DNA from: Fluoribacter gormanii
GTDB lineage: Bacteria; Pseudomonadota; Gammaproteobacteria; Legionellales; Legionellaceae
Assembly: GCF_900156395.1 (NCBI RefSeq)
Contig: NZ_FTNL01000019.1
Coordinates: 1-64,000, forward strand
Length of the DNA stretch: 64,000 bases
Direction of reading: 5' to 3'
In this document: positions 29,301 to 37,262 of the stretch, in pieces
Position numbering within the stretch: position 1 is the stretch's first letter
Layout: each line of letters begins with the position of its first letter
Translations under genes and position numbers: made by a program
Notes under the pieces: model-generated
What the model was told of the DNA's origin: nothing
Database searches by the model: none
The model's input: only the letters and a program-made list of their open reading frames with translations

Positions 29301-29812
29301 TAAAAAGACGATAAATAAGCTTGTGCTTTGCTGCCTAAAGATAACTCCATGGCGATTTGGGGGGCATTGATGCCTGTAGTGCCGCTAACCTGCATAAATT
29401 CACCATGCTCAATAAATGAAGCACGTGCCAGACTATATATGGTGCGCATTGAATGGATTTGTTCGTTTTCTTTGGGCAGGTGAATCAATTTGGGTACATC
29501 GGGTCTTTTGAATTCTACGATGGATTTGAAATGGACGATTCTCTTATCCTGTTCCTGATGATAGATTTCTATGGTATGACGTAGAGGATCATAAGCAACA
29601 ATCAAAACAATCGTCTCACCCGCTTGTACTTTAGCAGCATGAGGATAAGTCACTTGGGTGAGTTCAAAAAATTCGGACTGCAAACAGCGCGCAATGAGAT
29701 CCAAATAGGCAATACCCGGTAGTACACGTATCCCATCAATTCGGTGATCCGCAACCAGATAATTATCCGCATTTAATTTAATTTTAAATTCGTTCAACAT
29801 CAAAAAATTCAT
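20384..29812 (-). CDS. Trans-AT polyketide synthase C: DH-ACP-KR / KS-KR-ACP / KS-KR-MT-ACP
   Basis: This 3142-aa megasynthase is the third and last of the assembly line. It opens with a DH (H23 in HRIDGIRVLPG; LHPALLDGATF near 177). ACP (GFDSSSL, about 315) and KR (IVGGHGGLG about 547; YSSLS...YAAAN intact) complete the module whose KS ends the previous protein. The next module has KS7 (about 790-1190, DSMCSSS, EAHGTGT), a short KR (LGGLGAIG about 1389; YAVYN) and ACP (GFNSL, about 1644). The last has KS8 (about 1704-2100, DTACSSS, EAHATAT), KR (IGGDGQVG about 2482), C-methyltransferase (ILELGGGTGATT about 2872) and ACP (GFDSLAAI, about 3094). The protein stops there with no TE. The last KR has YSATC where YxxxN is expected, so its activity is uncertain. 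The start overlaps the previous PKS by 29 nt with GGAATA upstream. Confidence 0.95.
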   Translation of the reverse strand: MNFLMLNEFKIKLNADNYLVADHRIDGIRVLPGIAYLDLIARCLQSEFFELTQVTYPHAAKVQAGETIVLIVAYDPLRHTIEIYHQEQDKRIVHFKSIVEFKRPDVPKLIHLPKENEQIHSMRTIYSLARASFIEHGEFMQVSGTTGINAPQIAMELSLGSKAQAYLSSFYLHPALLDGATFAIAALHFDEVAHAGPDIGYLPLGIDKVSVFARVTTATLMVKAEVMPTHHESLIKCRIQLFTPAGDLAVSLEGLTNKRFQRQQFGQQEVAQSVNVLPTVHGDTQKKIEALIRNHLQDAPDFLEPHVSFFDLGFDSSSLIALVDVLEQQFDLELYPTLLFEQNTLEKLTAYLNSHSSLPREIGAVGPLEQEPKQLKNADYALYIPTKTKIKDGLDNKQILIINDSKYDQVLGLYQEQAKDWIIYDGSYHQTTLDLYTVLHRLVNTFAKLLRGVQGQLPPIVIGLSPKQTRLIHSISAFFSCLAKEYPQHQFSIFISDECVNENAKSLPSREGCVYLHQDTFYAASYIKLKLNQSMPCSSFKTGGNYLIVGGHGGLGRLLTSYLRTQYQAKIHVVGRSKKIVSDENVTYYPLDVCDADAVTHFFATHDFPIDGLFYLAGEKHDRLLMNISPDDIEKTLRSKLGGLTAIHQALQHKSLDFYCIYSSLSAEIGNLGQSIYAAANAALNAYACEQEQLRLAGTHTSRFISISWPYWSEGGMGINPYQLQKLQEEYGTLPLEASHAFALLERAFAANVPHVVIANPSLLKDRLLKSQEFPLDKFHTQLEVPDVNEQDIAIIGISFQLPDATNLEELWNNLAAGKNSIKAIQRNWHYTPYLWGGYLDDITGFDPLFFNISPRDAALIDPQERLFLANAWHCLEDAGYAQPQEKNFGVVAASMFHLYQNYGVEQYQQDAEVKCPQSSGASIANRVSYALNLTGPSFSLDSMCSSSLTAIELACRYLTNDEVDAMLVGGVNLCSHPYKLASLVQNKFLSPTGKSAPFHEHADGYVPGEGVVVLLLKKAKKALADGDSIYALIKGLALNHGGMGSGFTVPNTTAQAKVIQDALTKARLEPGQIDYIEAHGTGTSLGDPIELAALKEVFGSRSLQKPLYVGSIKSNFGHLEAAAGMAGIVKLVAQFQAQALAPSINALPLNPGLNIDEVPIEIITHYLPQQTLHFAGLSSFGAGGSNAHLILQNWSHNLCARPKTQYNKQNYWLSHSEIATHHCYRMDMVPCTLEPVSIFEELYQLDNGAQQIYFKRATAETRLKKAAIVFAQASNPSEQFIALLTQCIAVNPEVQFILIHQSRTQWMKSHALMMSLPNQVKHYQKNILIPHLSSLSASEVVNIVSNEVQQLDHRLVAYDTTRQAISLNLVTTPIQSRRLHPELRVVVLGGLGAIGYQFCLTLIAAGIYRFDVIGRSTLDAKRQQMLAALKGEIQYIQHDFSNQYPSSFSYDVIINCLGVMPGKSKNEAAQRNKLHHHLSQFIQQNHPQKLISISSLSALAGFSTQDDYAVYNASLIACTDYCQEHVCVYLPFVMTEVSQSPDQLNWLTWSKNTQGLEPLKADDLRGICRQLLTVAAGEYIPFQGDPKQFHKYLTQECFNVPLKKLPERKTFNKEYSLYELIESIIGVPAPQIKEENTFYQLGFNSLTLSELAEAIVTHYQIHITPNQFFEFHTVIKLHEYLQENNKSIPDSLSKHLDSSSADVAICGYYCSFPQCPTPEEYWQALLAGHDCTQMPLKMRFKNEGDESRKMGFIDHHADFDYAFFELGLEQAKYMDPQQRKLLELSWHIFEHAGVSPSTLKGKNIGVFVAIQFDDYARLLDRSPINSLYQITGCAKTFAANRISHFFDFHGPSETVDTACSSSFTALNRAVAAIKQGECESALVLGVSLLCDIKTLELTTQLNVLSPTNCCRPFDAQADGYVKGEGLAGLWLVGDTLAAAQKLRIEAIIKAIQVNHGGQSQSLTAPNPVAQKQLLSQVYKNGISVEEIDYFEAHATATRLGDPIEFSVLHELFAQRLKPLYIGSVKSNIGHTEPVAGLAGVIKGLLMLKHQIIPPQANFQEVNPFIRLAESPFHIAKQAEPARLATIAINSFGFGGSNGHCILTRHETFSYQLPKLPYAPIKLSAKTNEALVRISEQLLDYLSSVPNSLCMTQLSYSLNVGRADFACRKLFIVEDLDDLREQLKQDAKSSNSLQNNFAGEQKLLDLQHIPHQLKEYLSRLALAYQDGKLIDWQHIYEGIDATPLVLPVYPFATHYCWFAEPAKFKPINKEIEGYEQIWRKRSVEFFDLNRYQYLAIFLMRTQEQSVKNALQQTSYQGMVCFIFVEEHDSVAYGMQWLQEHSCELIYYFAGMCDEPINAATLVNSQRMGMAGFLHLVKKLEELAYREKSLALYVFSNNAYGLNQSTINPYAASLHGLAQSLKKEHPFWLIECIDLANTRISAQALTLSNQGQAYPLVLAHDGVWHRQLKAVNGSLNDSGSTDEVIVLIGGDGQVGRHLVPKFTERNPRALIIASRSTQSRTEGIIHWRTMDCTVADEVETLLADVIQRFGTIDCLYHLGACYAESPVTSLSYEDYVSQMSVKVLGTYHLIKACHRSEVKQVIITSSVQVYTQNKNRGAYSATCYYADALIQALQSEKTKLVHWGFWQQEDEAANQLMIASGIAPITAEQGHYSLQLAACLPQPNLSFFNVSESVKTMMPICTDSPTQATEDLLLFNQGLSELEYFCFHLMKHYLLTQGVAWSQNNLGAGVHKDYEQYYLALINMLKDFERNYLPQNPYQIKSHAELLRDQLELIRKYPQIKSFVQLLQVCARHFTEVVTGQKTIQQVMFPFGRDDLVRAIYQKNLLAHYYNQTIASLVKDMSAASPSRVDILELGGGTGATTEAILTQCADKIHYTFSDINPQFVVRAKENFAQYAAVDTCILDINKPVMSKQFDLIIASNVLHTADDIRQCLLNIMPLLRDDGVLIINEATANSLFLAFTFGLFKQWHTNKDEYRIPASALLNPETWQKLLQDIGFAVDVSATPTEVDQSIFVAQLKKRPRPHPLVQKAVDAQKERELMPAQTANSDELLTLLARHVHCAATSLDLNQSLVHYGFDSLAAIHLAEQIKCELKINISPTVLLENVSISQLIHSVAKKKEELLC

Positions 29813-32800
29813 CCATTATTCCGGAATACATTTCTTCCCGCGGTAAAACGGCAAGCTTTATTGATTGTGGCTCTGGCATCCTACTTGAAAGAATGACATG
29901 CGCATTTGTTCCCCCAAAACCAAAAGCACTCACACCAAAATAATGAGTACGAGCCGCATCTAGGAATTTTGGTTCATCGAGCAAACACAAGGGAGAACTA
30001 ACAAAATCATAACGAGGATTTGGCGTTATTTTTTCAGGCTGCGGTAACAAACAATGATGGTAACTGCATAAAGCGGTCTTAATAAAACCGGCCATGCCTG
30101 CGGCACTTAAAGTGTGACCAATATTTGCTTTCACACCACCAACAACACATTTTTTATTGGATGAATGTCCAAAAACATGAGTTAATGCCTGTAACTCCAT
30201 AGGATCACCCAATTCTGTGCCGGTAGCGTGCATTTCGACATAGCCCAAATGTTCTGCTGTCAAACAAGCATTGTTTAATGCTTTTTGAATCACTTTTTGC
30301 TGAGCTTTAGGATTTGGAGTCGTATATCCCATAGTATTTCCATCATTATTGACCGCGATGCCTTCAATAACACAATAGATCTTATTTCCATCAGCGATTG
30401 CGTGTTCCAAAGGTTTTAAAACCACAAAACCACCGCCTTCACTGAGGACAATGCCATTAGCACGAACATCAAAAGGACGGCACTTAAAATCAGGTGATAA
30501 TGCTTTTGCCGCATCCATCAAGGCAAAAGGTCGAGTATTGACTAATCCATCAATACCACCGACCAAGGCCAGTTCAATATCCCCTGCTCTCAGCGCAGCA
30601 ACTGCATGATGCAAAGCAACCAAGGAGGAAGAGCAGGCCGTATCAACAACTTCTGCCGTACCACTTAAATCAAAAAAATGATTGATATGGGCCGCAATAA
30701 AATTTTGCCCCTGACCAATAATGGTAAACTGGTTAATCTCTTGTTGCGCACTAAAATCCGCACGAGTGCCGACGAATACCCCCGCATTCATCCCTTTAAT
30801 TGTTTCCTTGGTAAAACCGGCATCAAAAATTGCCTGCTGACTTAATGCCAGTGCACGCATAACCAATGGATTAATTTGCTGTTGATGCTTGTCAGAAAAC
30901 CCAAAATCAAACGTCGTTGCAAATGCATGCTCATCAATAAATCCGCCCTGAAAAGCAGCATATTCAATTCGGTCGACGCGCTCTTTAGGAATGGGGGTAA
31001 TCGAAATTTTAGCGTGCAGCAAATTATCCCAAAATTGCTGCACATTATTGGCACCAGGGAACTGGCATCCAATACCAATCACTGCAATTTTTTTTGTATT
31101 GTTTGGTTGTTCTGAGACCATAACCGGTTTGCTCAATGTCTCTGGTACGAATCCATTGATTTGCTGGATATGAGACGCTAAGCGAGCAAGCGTATTGTGT
31201 TCAAAAACCACTTCAGCAGCAAGCATTAAGCCCATTACTGCTTCGATCCTTTTTAATAAAGCCATTAATAGAACCGAATCAACCCCATATTCGGCAAAAC
31301 CCCTATCCAAATTGATCTCATCTTCAGTGACACCGACCACCTCCATAAGGATCCGCTTTAACGTGTCCAATGCATTGCTTTGAATCGACTCACTCTGCTC
31401 TGGCAAAAGGGTATTTACAGAAAGCTCATTTTTACTTGGCATAATGACTGAAGAAGTCGTTGCACCAGCTAATATCGTTGCCAGTAAAGCCAGTGCCTCA
31501 TTGGTTTTATAGCTTCCAAGTTGGCTTCGTTGATAGCTGCTACTTTGCTCCGCATTTTTACTAAACTCACTCCATGCAGGCCATGCAATACTCAATACTT
31601 TTCCAGGATGAACTTCGGCAAAGGCGTTTAAATAATGATTACTTAAAGCATAACCCACTACCCCCATCGCAAGCTCGGGGAGAACAGCAGATACCGAAGA
31701 AAAAAGAACTAATCGTTCGAATCCATAAGAGTTAACTATGGGCCATAACGCATCAAGCCCTGCTTTTTTAGGATGAAGCATTTGGGCGAACTCATTTTTG
31801 GTAAGCTCAGTGAGTGACTTGGTTTGTTTTGGGGTGACGCCTGCACAATGGAAAACCCAACCCAACCGATCTTGTCCATTTATGACAATCTTTAAAAAAG
31901 CAGCAAATAATTCCTCTTGAGCTAAATCACCAATATAGTAATAAACCGCACAACCTTGTTTTTTTAATTGATGAATCAATTGAATGGTTTTTCCTGCTTT
32001 ACAAGGTGAATGCAGATAATGCGCCCATAAAGTTTCTTGGGGTAATGGGGTGATGCCCGTTAAAATTAATTTACGTACGCCACGCGCAACGAGCCACTTT
32101 GCAACCTCTGCACCGATACCACTGGTGCCGCCAGTAATTAAGTAGACTTTTTCCGCTGCAATTGAAACTGAAGTTGATTTTTTACACTCACGCTCTTGGA
32201 GTACTTGGGTTAATCGTTTTCCTTGTGTATAACGAATCTTATGATACTCAGGATTTAATTGACTTAACTCGTGTTGAATGAGTTCGTAAGTAAGCAACTG
32301 TGGCTCCATTTCTAATGTAGCCGTTTTTAAACCTATAGTTTGTCCATTCATGCACCGTAGAAAATAAGCGACCACATCCAAATTAGGTGATTGTCTTTCA
32401 TTAATCTGAAGTAGGGTTCCTTTTTTGGCGACAAGAGCAACGTGTTGTAAAAAATTCAAATGCTCAATTAGCTCTAACTCATCATTGCAACAATCAAGCA
32501 GTATAAAATCATCATGCAACAACTCAACGATTTGTTGTGGCGTTACTGAGCTTCCCTCTTGGGCTAAGTTCCATCCGTTTTGTGATGTATAAATGATGTG
32601 AATTGCATTTTGAGGCAGAAGTTTTTTTATCTCTTTCTCATTACATTTAGTGCTTAATACTATCCATTGATAGGATGCGGGCGGCATATGAAGTGTATTA
32701 TCCATGGATAGTTCTTGTTGCTGCCATACATACTCATAGAACCGTTCTGAAACGATGCGTTCCTCAACATCATGAGCATAGCGCCTGTTTTGAAATACAG

Positions 32801-35800
32801 TTCGCGGCAATGGGTTAACTTGTGGTTTAATAACATGTTCAAAACTTTGTAATATCACATGCGCATTACTACCACCCGCACCAAAGCTTGACACACCAGC
32901 ATAATAACAATGGTCTTTTGGATGCACAGACCAACTCGCTTGGGTTTGACATAAAATTAATGATTTTGGCAATTGAATATTAGGATTCAAAGTGCTTGCA
33001 TGCAGACTTGCATAAAGCTTTTTTTGTTGCATTTGTGCAATTACTTTGACAACACCCGCAAGCCCTGCTGCAGCCTCCATATGTCCATAATTTGATTTCA
33101 ATGAACCAATAAAACAAGGCGTATCAGGTTCGGAAAATACTTTATTTAAACCATTAATTTCAATCGGATCCCCTAATTGGGTTCCAGTACCATGACACTC
33201 CACATAACTGATGTCTTCGGGTTTTAATCCTGCGTTTGCGATTGCCTTTTTAATGACTTCTGCTTGGGCATTTGCGTTAGGAACGGTATAACCTGAACTG
33301 GTACCATTATGAGCGATGCTACTGCCCTTAATCACGGCGTGAATACGGTCCCCATCCTTTATTGCTGCGTGTAAGGGTTTAATTAAAATACTCACCACCC
33401 CTTCACTGGGAACATAGCCATCAGCGTGTTCTCCAAAACTGGCACAATGTCCCTGAAGCGATAACATGTTCCGATGTAAGAGTTCTTGATATTTATAATC
33501 ATGACTAATGAGATTAACTCCTCCCACCAAAGCCATGGAGGCATCATTAGCGGCAATGGCTTGCATTGCCAAATGTAGGGCGGTTAATGACGAGGAACAC
33601 ATGCTGTCAAGCGTAAGACTCGGCCCCGTAAAATTAAGCACACTGGAAATTCGATTGGCAATACTCGCAGCAGTTGAATTTGCTAAAACTGTTTTTTGTT
33701 CTTTTAAACTTTTTTCAAAACCCGTTAATTGATGAAAATTATTCATGGCCCCTATGAACACAGCAACGGATTGAGATTGGGTACCAAGACGAATTCCCGC
33801 ATCCTCGAAGCAATGCCAAGCGTTTTGCAACATCATTCGTTCTTGCGGACACATAATCAATGCATCATTTGGTGCAATATTAAAAAATAACGCATCAAAA
33901 TCATTGGCATTTTCGAGCAAGGCACCAAAACCATAACTCCGATTATCAATGGCCTGGATGCAATTTTTGTCGTTCTCCAAGACCTCGATGAATGAGGGGA
34001 AATCCGAGGCCTGGGGGAAGTTCACTGCCATGCCAATAATTGCCATATCCGCTGCCGAAGAAATTGGGTGCAGCGCGCGTTCTGATTTTGGCTCTTCGAC
34101 TCTTTGGGGAAGATGGTCGCTAAAATGTTCTATTAATTCATCAAACGTTGTATGTTCAAATAAAAGCGTTTTAGGTTGGCTGCCAAAATGAACTTCCAAA
34201 TCAAAAATAATGTCCATAGCCAATAAAGAATCTAAGCCCAACTTACTGAATTGGCCCACATTCTTTAGTTCCTCAGCAGTCATATTTAAGCGATGGGAAA
34301 AAATAGAATAGATTAATTCTTGAGTCGATTCTTTTTTCGTATCAACTCTTGCATTATCTACATCAGTAGATAGACCACTGGGTGCAGGCGCTAGGTCTGC
34401 TGCTGTATATTGCATCTGCTCATTTACACCTACGTCCCGCGGCTTGTCCACGGGATCCAGGAATATCGCAGCATCGTTGGATCCCGCGGACAAGCCGCGG
34501 GACGTAGCATAAGAACAAGGACTCACAGTATATTTGACAACATGCGCCGTTAATTCTTCAATCACCACACACAACGCTCCATCTTCATCAAATATTTGAA
34601 TATGAAAACTAAGCGAACCTACTTTTTGCGTACACACTAAAGCATGGTTTGTTATTTTTTTGAGAAGCCCAACTCTTTTAGCGCGCACCGGTAAAGAAAG
34701 GGGTTGTTGTTGATACAAGGTAAAATAGCCAACGGTTTGTAAGGCTGCATCGAGAAGGTAAGGATTAAACAAAAACTCGCTGAAATCCCCATCAAATTGA
34801 ATATGCGCAAAAACTCGATCGTCAGTGGCAAACAGTTGCTTGATGTTTTTTAAATCAGGACCATATTGAATCCCTGCTTGTTCAAAACAGCGATAAAATT
34901 CAGTGCAGTCAATTGCATTGGAAATACGTTTAAATTCATGCAAATTAAAAGGAGCTAATTCCTTTTCAGGTTCTGCACATTCGGCTCTAAAAAACGAATC
35001 TCCATCATGAAGCAATTCAATAGCGCTGTGCGTTTTATTTATATTAATCTTCATTAATGGATTAAGAGCAGGCAACGCTTTGAGCCAATGCACATTCACA
35101 CAATGAAACGGTAGGTCTTTAAGGAAATACTGAGCCAAAGCAAGACTCACTACTCCTGGTAAAATGGCCTTATGATTCACCTGATGCTGACTGAAATAAG
35201 TCTGCTCGGCTGATAATGTGTATTCTTGGGGGTTCTGCCAATAACAATGAATTTTTTTAAAAGGGTAGACTGGAAACTTTGGCCGATTCTGATTTTCATA
35301 TTGTTGAATCACCACATGGGCATTGGTACCCGAAAATCCAAATGAACTGACTGCGGCAAGCGATTTATTTTTAGGCCATGGGCTTAATTTCTTGACCGGA
35401 TAAAAGGAGGTGCTGGCAAAATCAATCTGCGGATTTTCACGTTCACAATGAAGTGTTGCTGGAATTTTTTTGAAATAACTGCATAAAACACTTTTGATAA
35501 AACCACAAATTCCCGCAGCATGGACTGTATGACCAATATTGGATTTGATGCTTCCTAAACCACAGGATTGTTCAGACCTCGCTTCCTGGGTTGCAAATAA
35601 TCGCTGCAACGCATGTACTTCAATAGGGTCCCCCAGCTCTGTACCTGTTCCATGGGTTTCAATATAAGCAAGATCATTAGTGGATAAACCATATGAAGTA
35701 TAGATCTGTTGCATCAGTTCTGTTTGAGCCAAACCATTAGGAGCAGTAATTCCATTTGATTGTCCATCTTGATTCACACCACTGGCTTTGATCACGGCAT

Positions 35801-37262
35801 AAATTGGATCGTTATCTTTAAGTGCCTGCGCTAAAGGTTTTAAATAAACACAGCCCACCGCTTCGCCCGGGATAAACCCATTGGCTTTATCACTAAATGT
35901 TTGACATGCATGATCCGGAGAGAGCATTTTGGCATGATGTGCCTGCTGGAGGAAATTATCACTGCTCATAATGAATACGCCACCAGCCAGAGCACTCGTG
36001 CATTCGCCATTTTTAATCGCCTGGCAGGCTTGATGGATGGCAACCAAAGAAGAAGAGCACGCTGTATCCAGAGTAATTGCCGGTCCCGTTAAATTAAAGG
36101 TATAGGAAACGCGTCCAGCAATGACTGAGGGAGCATTTCCCCAAAAACTTTGAGCTATAGGTTTTTGTTGACTATGGGTCAAATAATTATTTTGGCTTGC
36201 CCCCACAAAAACCCCGCAAAATTTATCGGGAAGTTCCATTGGCGAGTAACCTGCATCCATTAAAGCAGCAGCAGCTGTTTGCAAAAATAATCGCTGTTGC
36301 GGATCCATCGCCTGTGCTTCAATTTTTGGTACGTGAAAGTAGTCAGGATCAAAAGCAAAAACATCAGCCAACCATCCAGCATAATTGGGTTCACGTACAT
36401 AGTGTACTCCCCGCTTTTCCAAGGAGGTAATTGCATTAAATCCATCACATAAGGAATTCCATAACTCTTCCACTGTTTCCGCTTGTGGAAATTGCCCCCC
36501 CATACCGATTACAGCAATATCCAAAGGCTCTTTAAGCGATTTATTTTTTGTTGCTGTAGATTGTGTCAGCCCCACTCCTTCCATAATGATTTGCCAATTT
36601 CCCTGCGCATCAAAAATTGTAGCGTCTTGGTCTTTAGCATATAAAAAAGCACTGGGTTGATTCGACATATGAAATAAAACGCGTTTTATTGTCTTGGGTA
36701 GTCCGGGACGGGGATTTTGAGCAAAACAAGGGTCGTTAAGGTAAATCAAAGAATGCAACATACTGCCTAAAACCGCAGGATAACTGGCTTTTGGACTTAA
36801 GGTTGCAGAAAATGAATCCTCAATATCATTATATTGTGCGATCACTCGATAACAAGCACCCAAGTGGTGTAATGAATCGTCCTGATAAAAATTATTCTTT
36901 ACTAAAGGATCAGGATTATTCCATATTCTGGCCATTTCATTGGGTGACTCGAATTGATAAGTAGTCTGTAATACCAATTCTTTAGTGCCATCATCATGTG
37001 CTTGCTCAATGAAACAGTAATGATTGTCTGGATCGATTTCCAGATACAAAGTAATTGCTTGTTCTTTTTCAGCAATTAATAATTTTTTTAATTCAACCTC
37101 GGTTAATTGCACGATTTGTGCTGAAGCTAAAGGCCTCAAGGCTGAGTAAATCATCATCAGCAAATTATCGAGCGGGAACACATAATGACCATCAATCTGA
37201 TGTGCTAACCAGTACAGATTACTTTGAGGACTGTACGTATATTTACGCCGTTGCCTAATCAT
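29784..37262 (-). CDS. Trans-AT polyketide synthase B: DH-like / KS-DH-ACP / KS-KR-ACP / KS
   Basis: This 2492-aa protein starts with a DH-fold domain (residues about 10-235). H21 is in an intact HQIDGHYVFP motif, but the second motif reads YPAVLGSMLH, with G166 where the catalytic Asp should be. KS4 (about 246-654, DTACSSS, ETHGTGT, SNIGHT) is followed by DH (HQVNHKAILPG; LLDAALQ, about 683-910) and ACP (LGLDSLL, about 1011) with no KR. KS5 (about 1071-1471, DSMCSSS) has KR (TGGTSGIG about 1707; GYALSN) and ACP (YGVDSVL, about 1992). KS6 (about 2059-2457, DTACSSS, EMHATGT) ends the protein, and its module continues in the next protein. This split between KS and DH is typical of trans-AT systems. 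A palindromic element is inserted at about residues 919-944. The start overlaps the previous gene by 8 nt. Confidence 0.95.
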   Translation of the reverse strand: MIRQRRKYTYSPQSNLYWLAHQIDGHYVFPLDNLLMMIYSALRPLASAQIVQLTEVELKKLLIAEKEQAITLYLEIDPDNHYCFIEQAHDDGTKELVLQTTYQFESPNEMARIWNNPDPLVKNNFYQDDSLHHLGACYRVIAQYNDIEDSFSATLSPKASYPAVLGSMLHSLIYLNDPCFAQNPRPGLPKTIKRVLFHMSNQPSAFLYAKDQDATIFDAQGNWQIIMEGVGLTQSTATKNKSLKEPLDIAVIGMGGQFPQAETVEELWNSLCDGFNAITSLEKRGVHYVREPNYAGWLADVFAFDPDYFHVPKIEAQAMDPQQRLFLQTAAAALMDAGYSPMELPDKFCGVFVGASQNNYLTHSQQKPIAQSFWGNAPSVIAGRVSYTFNLTGPAITLDTACSSSLVAIHQACQAIKNGECTSALAGGVFIMSSDNFLQQAHHAKMLSPDHACQTFSDKANGFIPGEAVGCVYLKPLAQALKDNDPIYAVIKASGVNQDGQSNGITAPNGLAQTELMQQIYTSYGLSTNDLAYIETHGTGTELGDPIEVHALQRLFATQEARSEQSCGLGSIKSNIGHTVHAAGICGFIKSVLCSYFKKIPATLHCERENPQIDFASTSFYPVKKLSPWPKNKSLAAVSSFGFSGTNAHVVIQQYENQNRPKFPVYPFKKIHCYWQNPQEYTLSAEQTYFSQHQVNHKAILPGVVSLALAQYFLKDLPFHCVNVHWLKALPALNPLMKININKTHSAIELLHDGDSFFRAECAEPEKELAPFNLHEFKRISNAIDCTEFYRCFEQAGIQYGPDLKNIKQLFATDDRVFAHIQFDGDFSEFLFNPYLLDAALQTVGYFTLYQQQPLSLPVRAKRVGLLKKITNHALVCTQKVGSLSFHIQIFDEDGALCVVIEELTAHVVKYTVSPCSYATSRGLSAGSNDAAIFLDPVDKPRDVGVNEQMQYTAADLAPAPSGLSTDVDNARVDTKKESTQELIYSIFSHRLNMTAEELKNVGQFSKLGLDSLLAMDIIFDLEVHFGSQPKTLLFEHTTFDELIEHFSDHLPQRVEEPKSERALHPISSAADMAIIGMAVNFPQASDFPSFIEVLENDKNCIQAIDNRSYGFGALLENANDFDALFFNIAPNDALIMCPQERMMLQNAWHCFEDAGIRLGTQSQSVAVFIGAMNNFHQLTGFEKSLKEQKTVLANSTAASIANRISSVLNFTGPSLTLDSMCSSSLTALHLAMQAIAANDASMALVGGVNLISHDYKYQELLHRNMLSLQGHCASFGEHADGYVPSEGVVSILIKPLHAAIKDGDRIHAVIKGSSIAHNGTSSGYTVPNANAQAEVIKKAIANAGLKPEDISYVECHGTGTQLGDPIEINGLNKVFSEPDTPCFIGSLKSNYGHMEAAAGLAGVVKVIAQMQQKKLYASLHASTLNPNIQLPKSLILCQTQASWSVHPKDHCYYAGVSSFGAGGSNAHVILQSFEHVIKPQVNPLPRTVFQNRRYAHDVEERIVSERFYEYVWQQQELSMDNTLHMPPASYQWIVLSTKCNEKEIKKLLPQNAIHIIYTSQNGWNLAQEGSSVTPQQIVELLHDDFILLDCCNDELELIEHLNFLQHVALVAKKGTLLQINERQSPNLDVVAYFLRCMNGQTIGLKTATLEMEPQLLTYELIQHELSQLNPEYHKIRYTQGKRLTQVLQERECKKSTSVSIAAEKVYLITGGTSGIGAEVAKWLVARGVRKLILTGITPLPQETLWAHYLHSPCKAGKTIQLIHQLKKQGCAVYYYIGDLAQEELFAAFLKIVINGQDRLGWVFHCAGVTPKQTKSLTELTKNEFAQMLHPKKAGLDALWPIVNSYGFERLVLFSSVSAVLPELAMGVVGYALSNHYLNAFAEVHPGKVLSIAWPAWSEFSKNAEQSSSYQRSQLGSYKTNEALALLATILAGATTSSVIMPSKNELSVNTLLPEQSESIQSNALDTLKRILMEVVGVTEDEINLDRGFAEYGVDSVLLMALLKRIEAVMGLMLAAEVVFEHNTLARLASHIQQINGFVPETLSKPVMVSEQPNNTKKIAVIGIGCQFPGANNVQQFWDNLLHAKISITPIPKERVDRIEYAAFQGGFIDEHAFATTFDFGFSDKHQQQINPLVMRALALSQQAIFDAGFTKETIKGMNAGVFVGTRADFSAQQEINQFTIIGQGQNFIAAHINHFFDLSGTAEVVDTACSSSLVALHHAVAALRAGDIELALVGGIDGLVNTRPFALMDAAKALSPDFKCRPFDVRANGIVLSEGGGFVVLKPLEHAIADGNKIYCVIEGIAVNNDGNTMGYTTPNPKAQQKVIQKALNNACLTAEHLGYVEMHATGTELGDPMELQALTHVFGHSSNKKCVVGGVKANIGHTLSAAGMAGFIKTALCSYHHCLLPQPEKITPNPRYDFVSSPLCLLDEPKFLDAARTHYFGVSAFGFGGTNAHVILSSRMPEPQSIKLAVLPREEMYSGIMDEFFDVERI
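34431..34506. repeat. In-frame palindromic element inside PKS linker
   Basis: Arms of 29 nt (34431-34459 and 34478-34506) are reverse complements with one mismatch and enclose an 18-nt loop. The arms carry CCCGCGG and GGATCC and are far more GC-rich than the surrounding PKS sequence. The element lies between the DH and ACP of module 4 and is translated without breaking the frame, giving TSRGLSAGS near one end and DPVDKPRDVG near the other. This is the behaviour of mobile palindromic elements that settle in tolerant linkers, as described for Rickettsia palindromic elements. No transposase is present. Confidence 0.85.
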
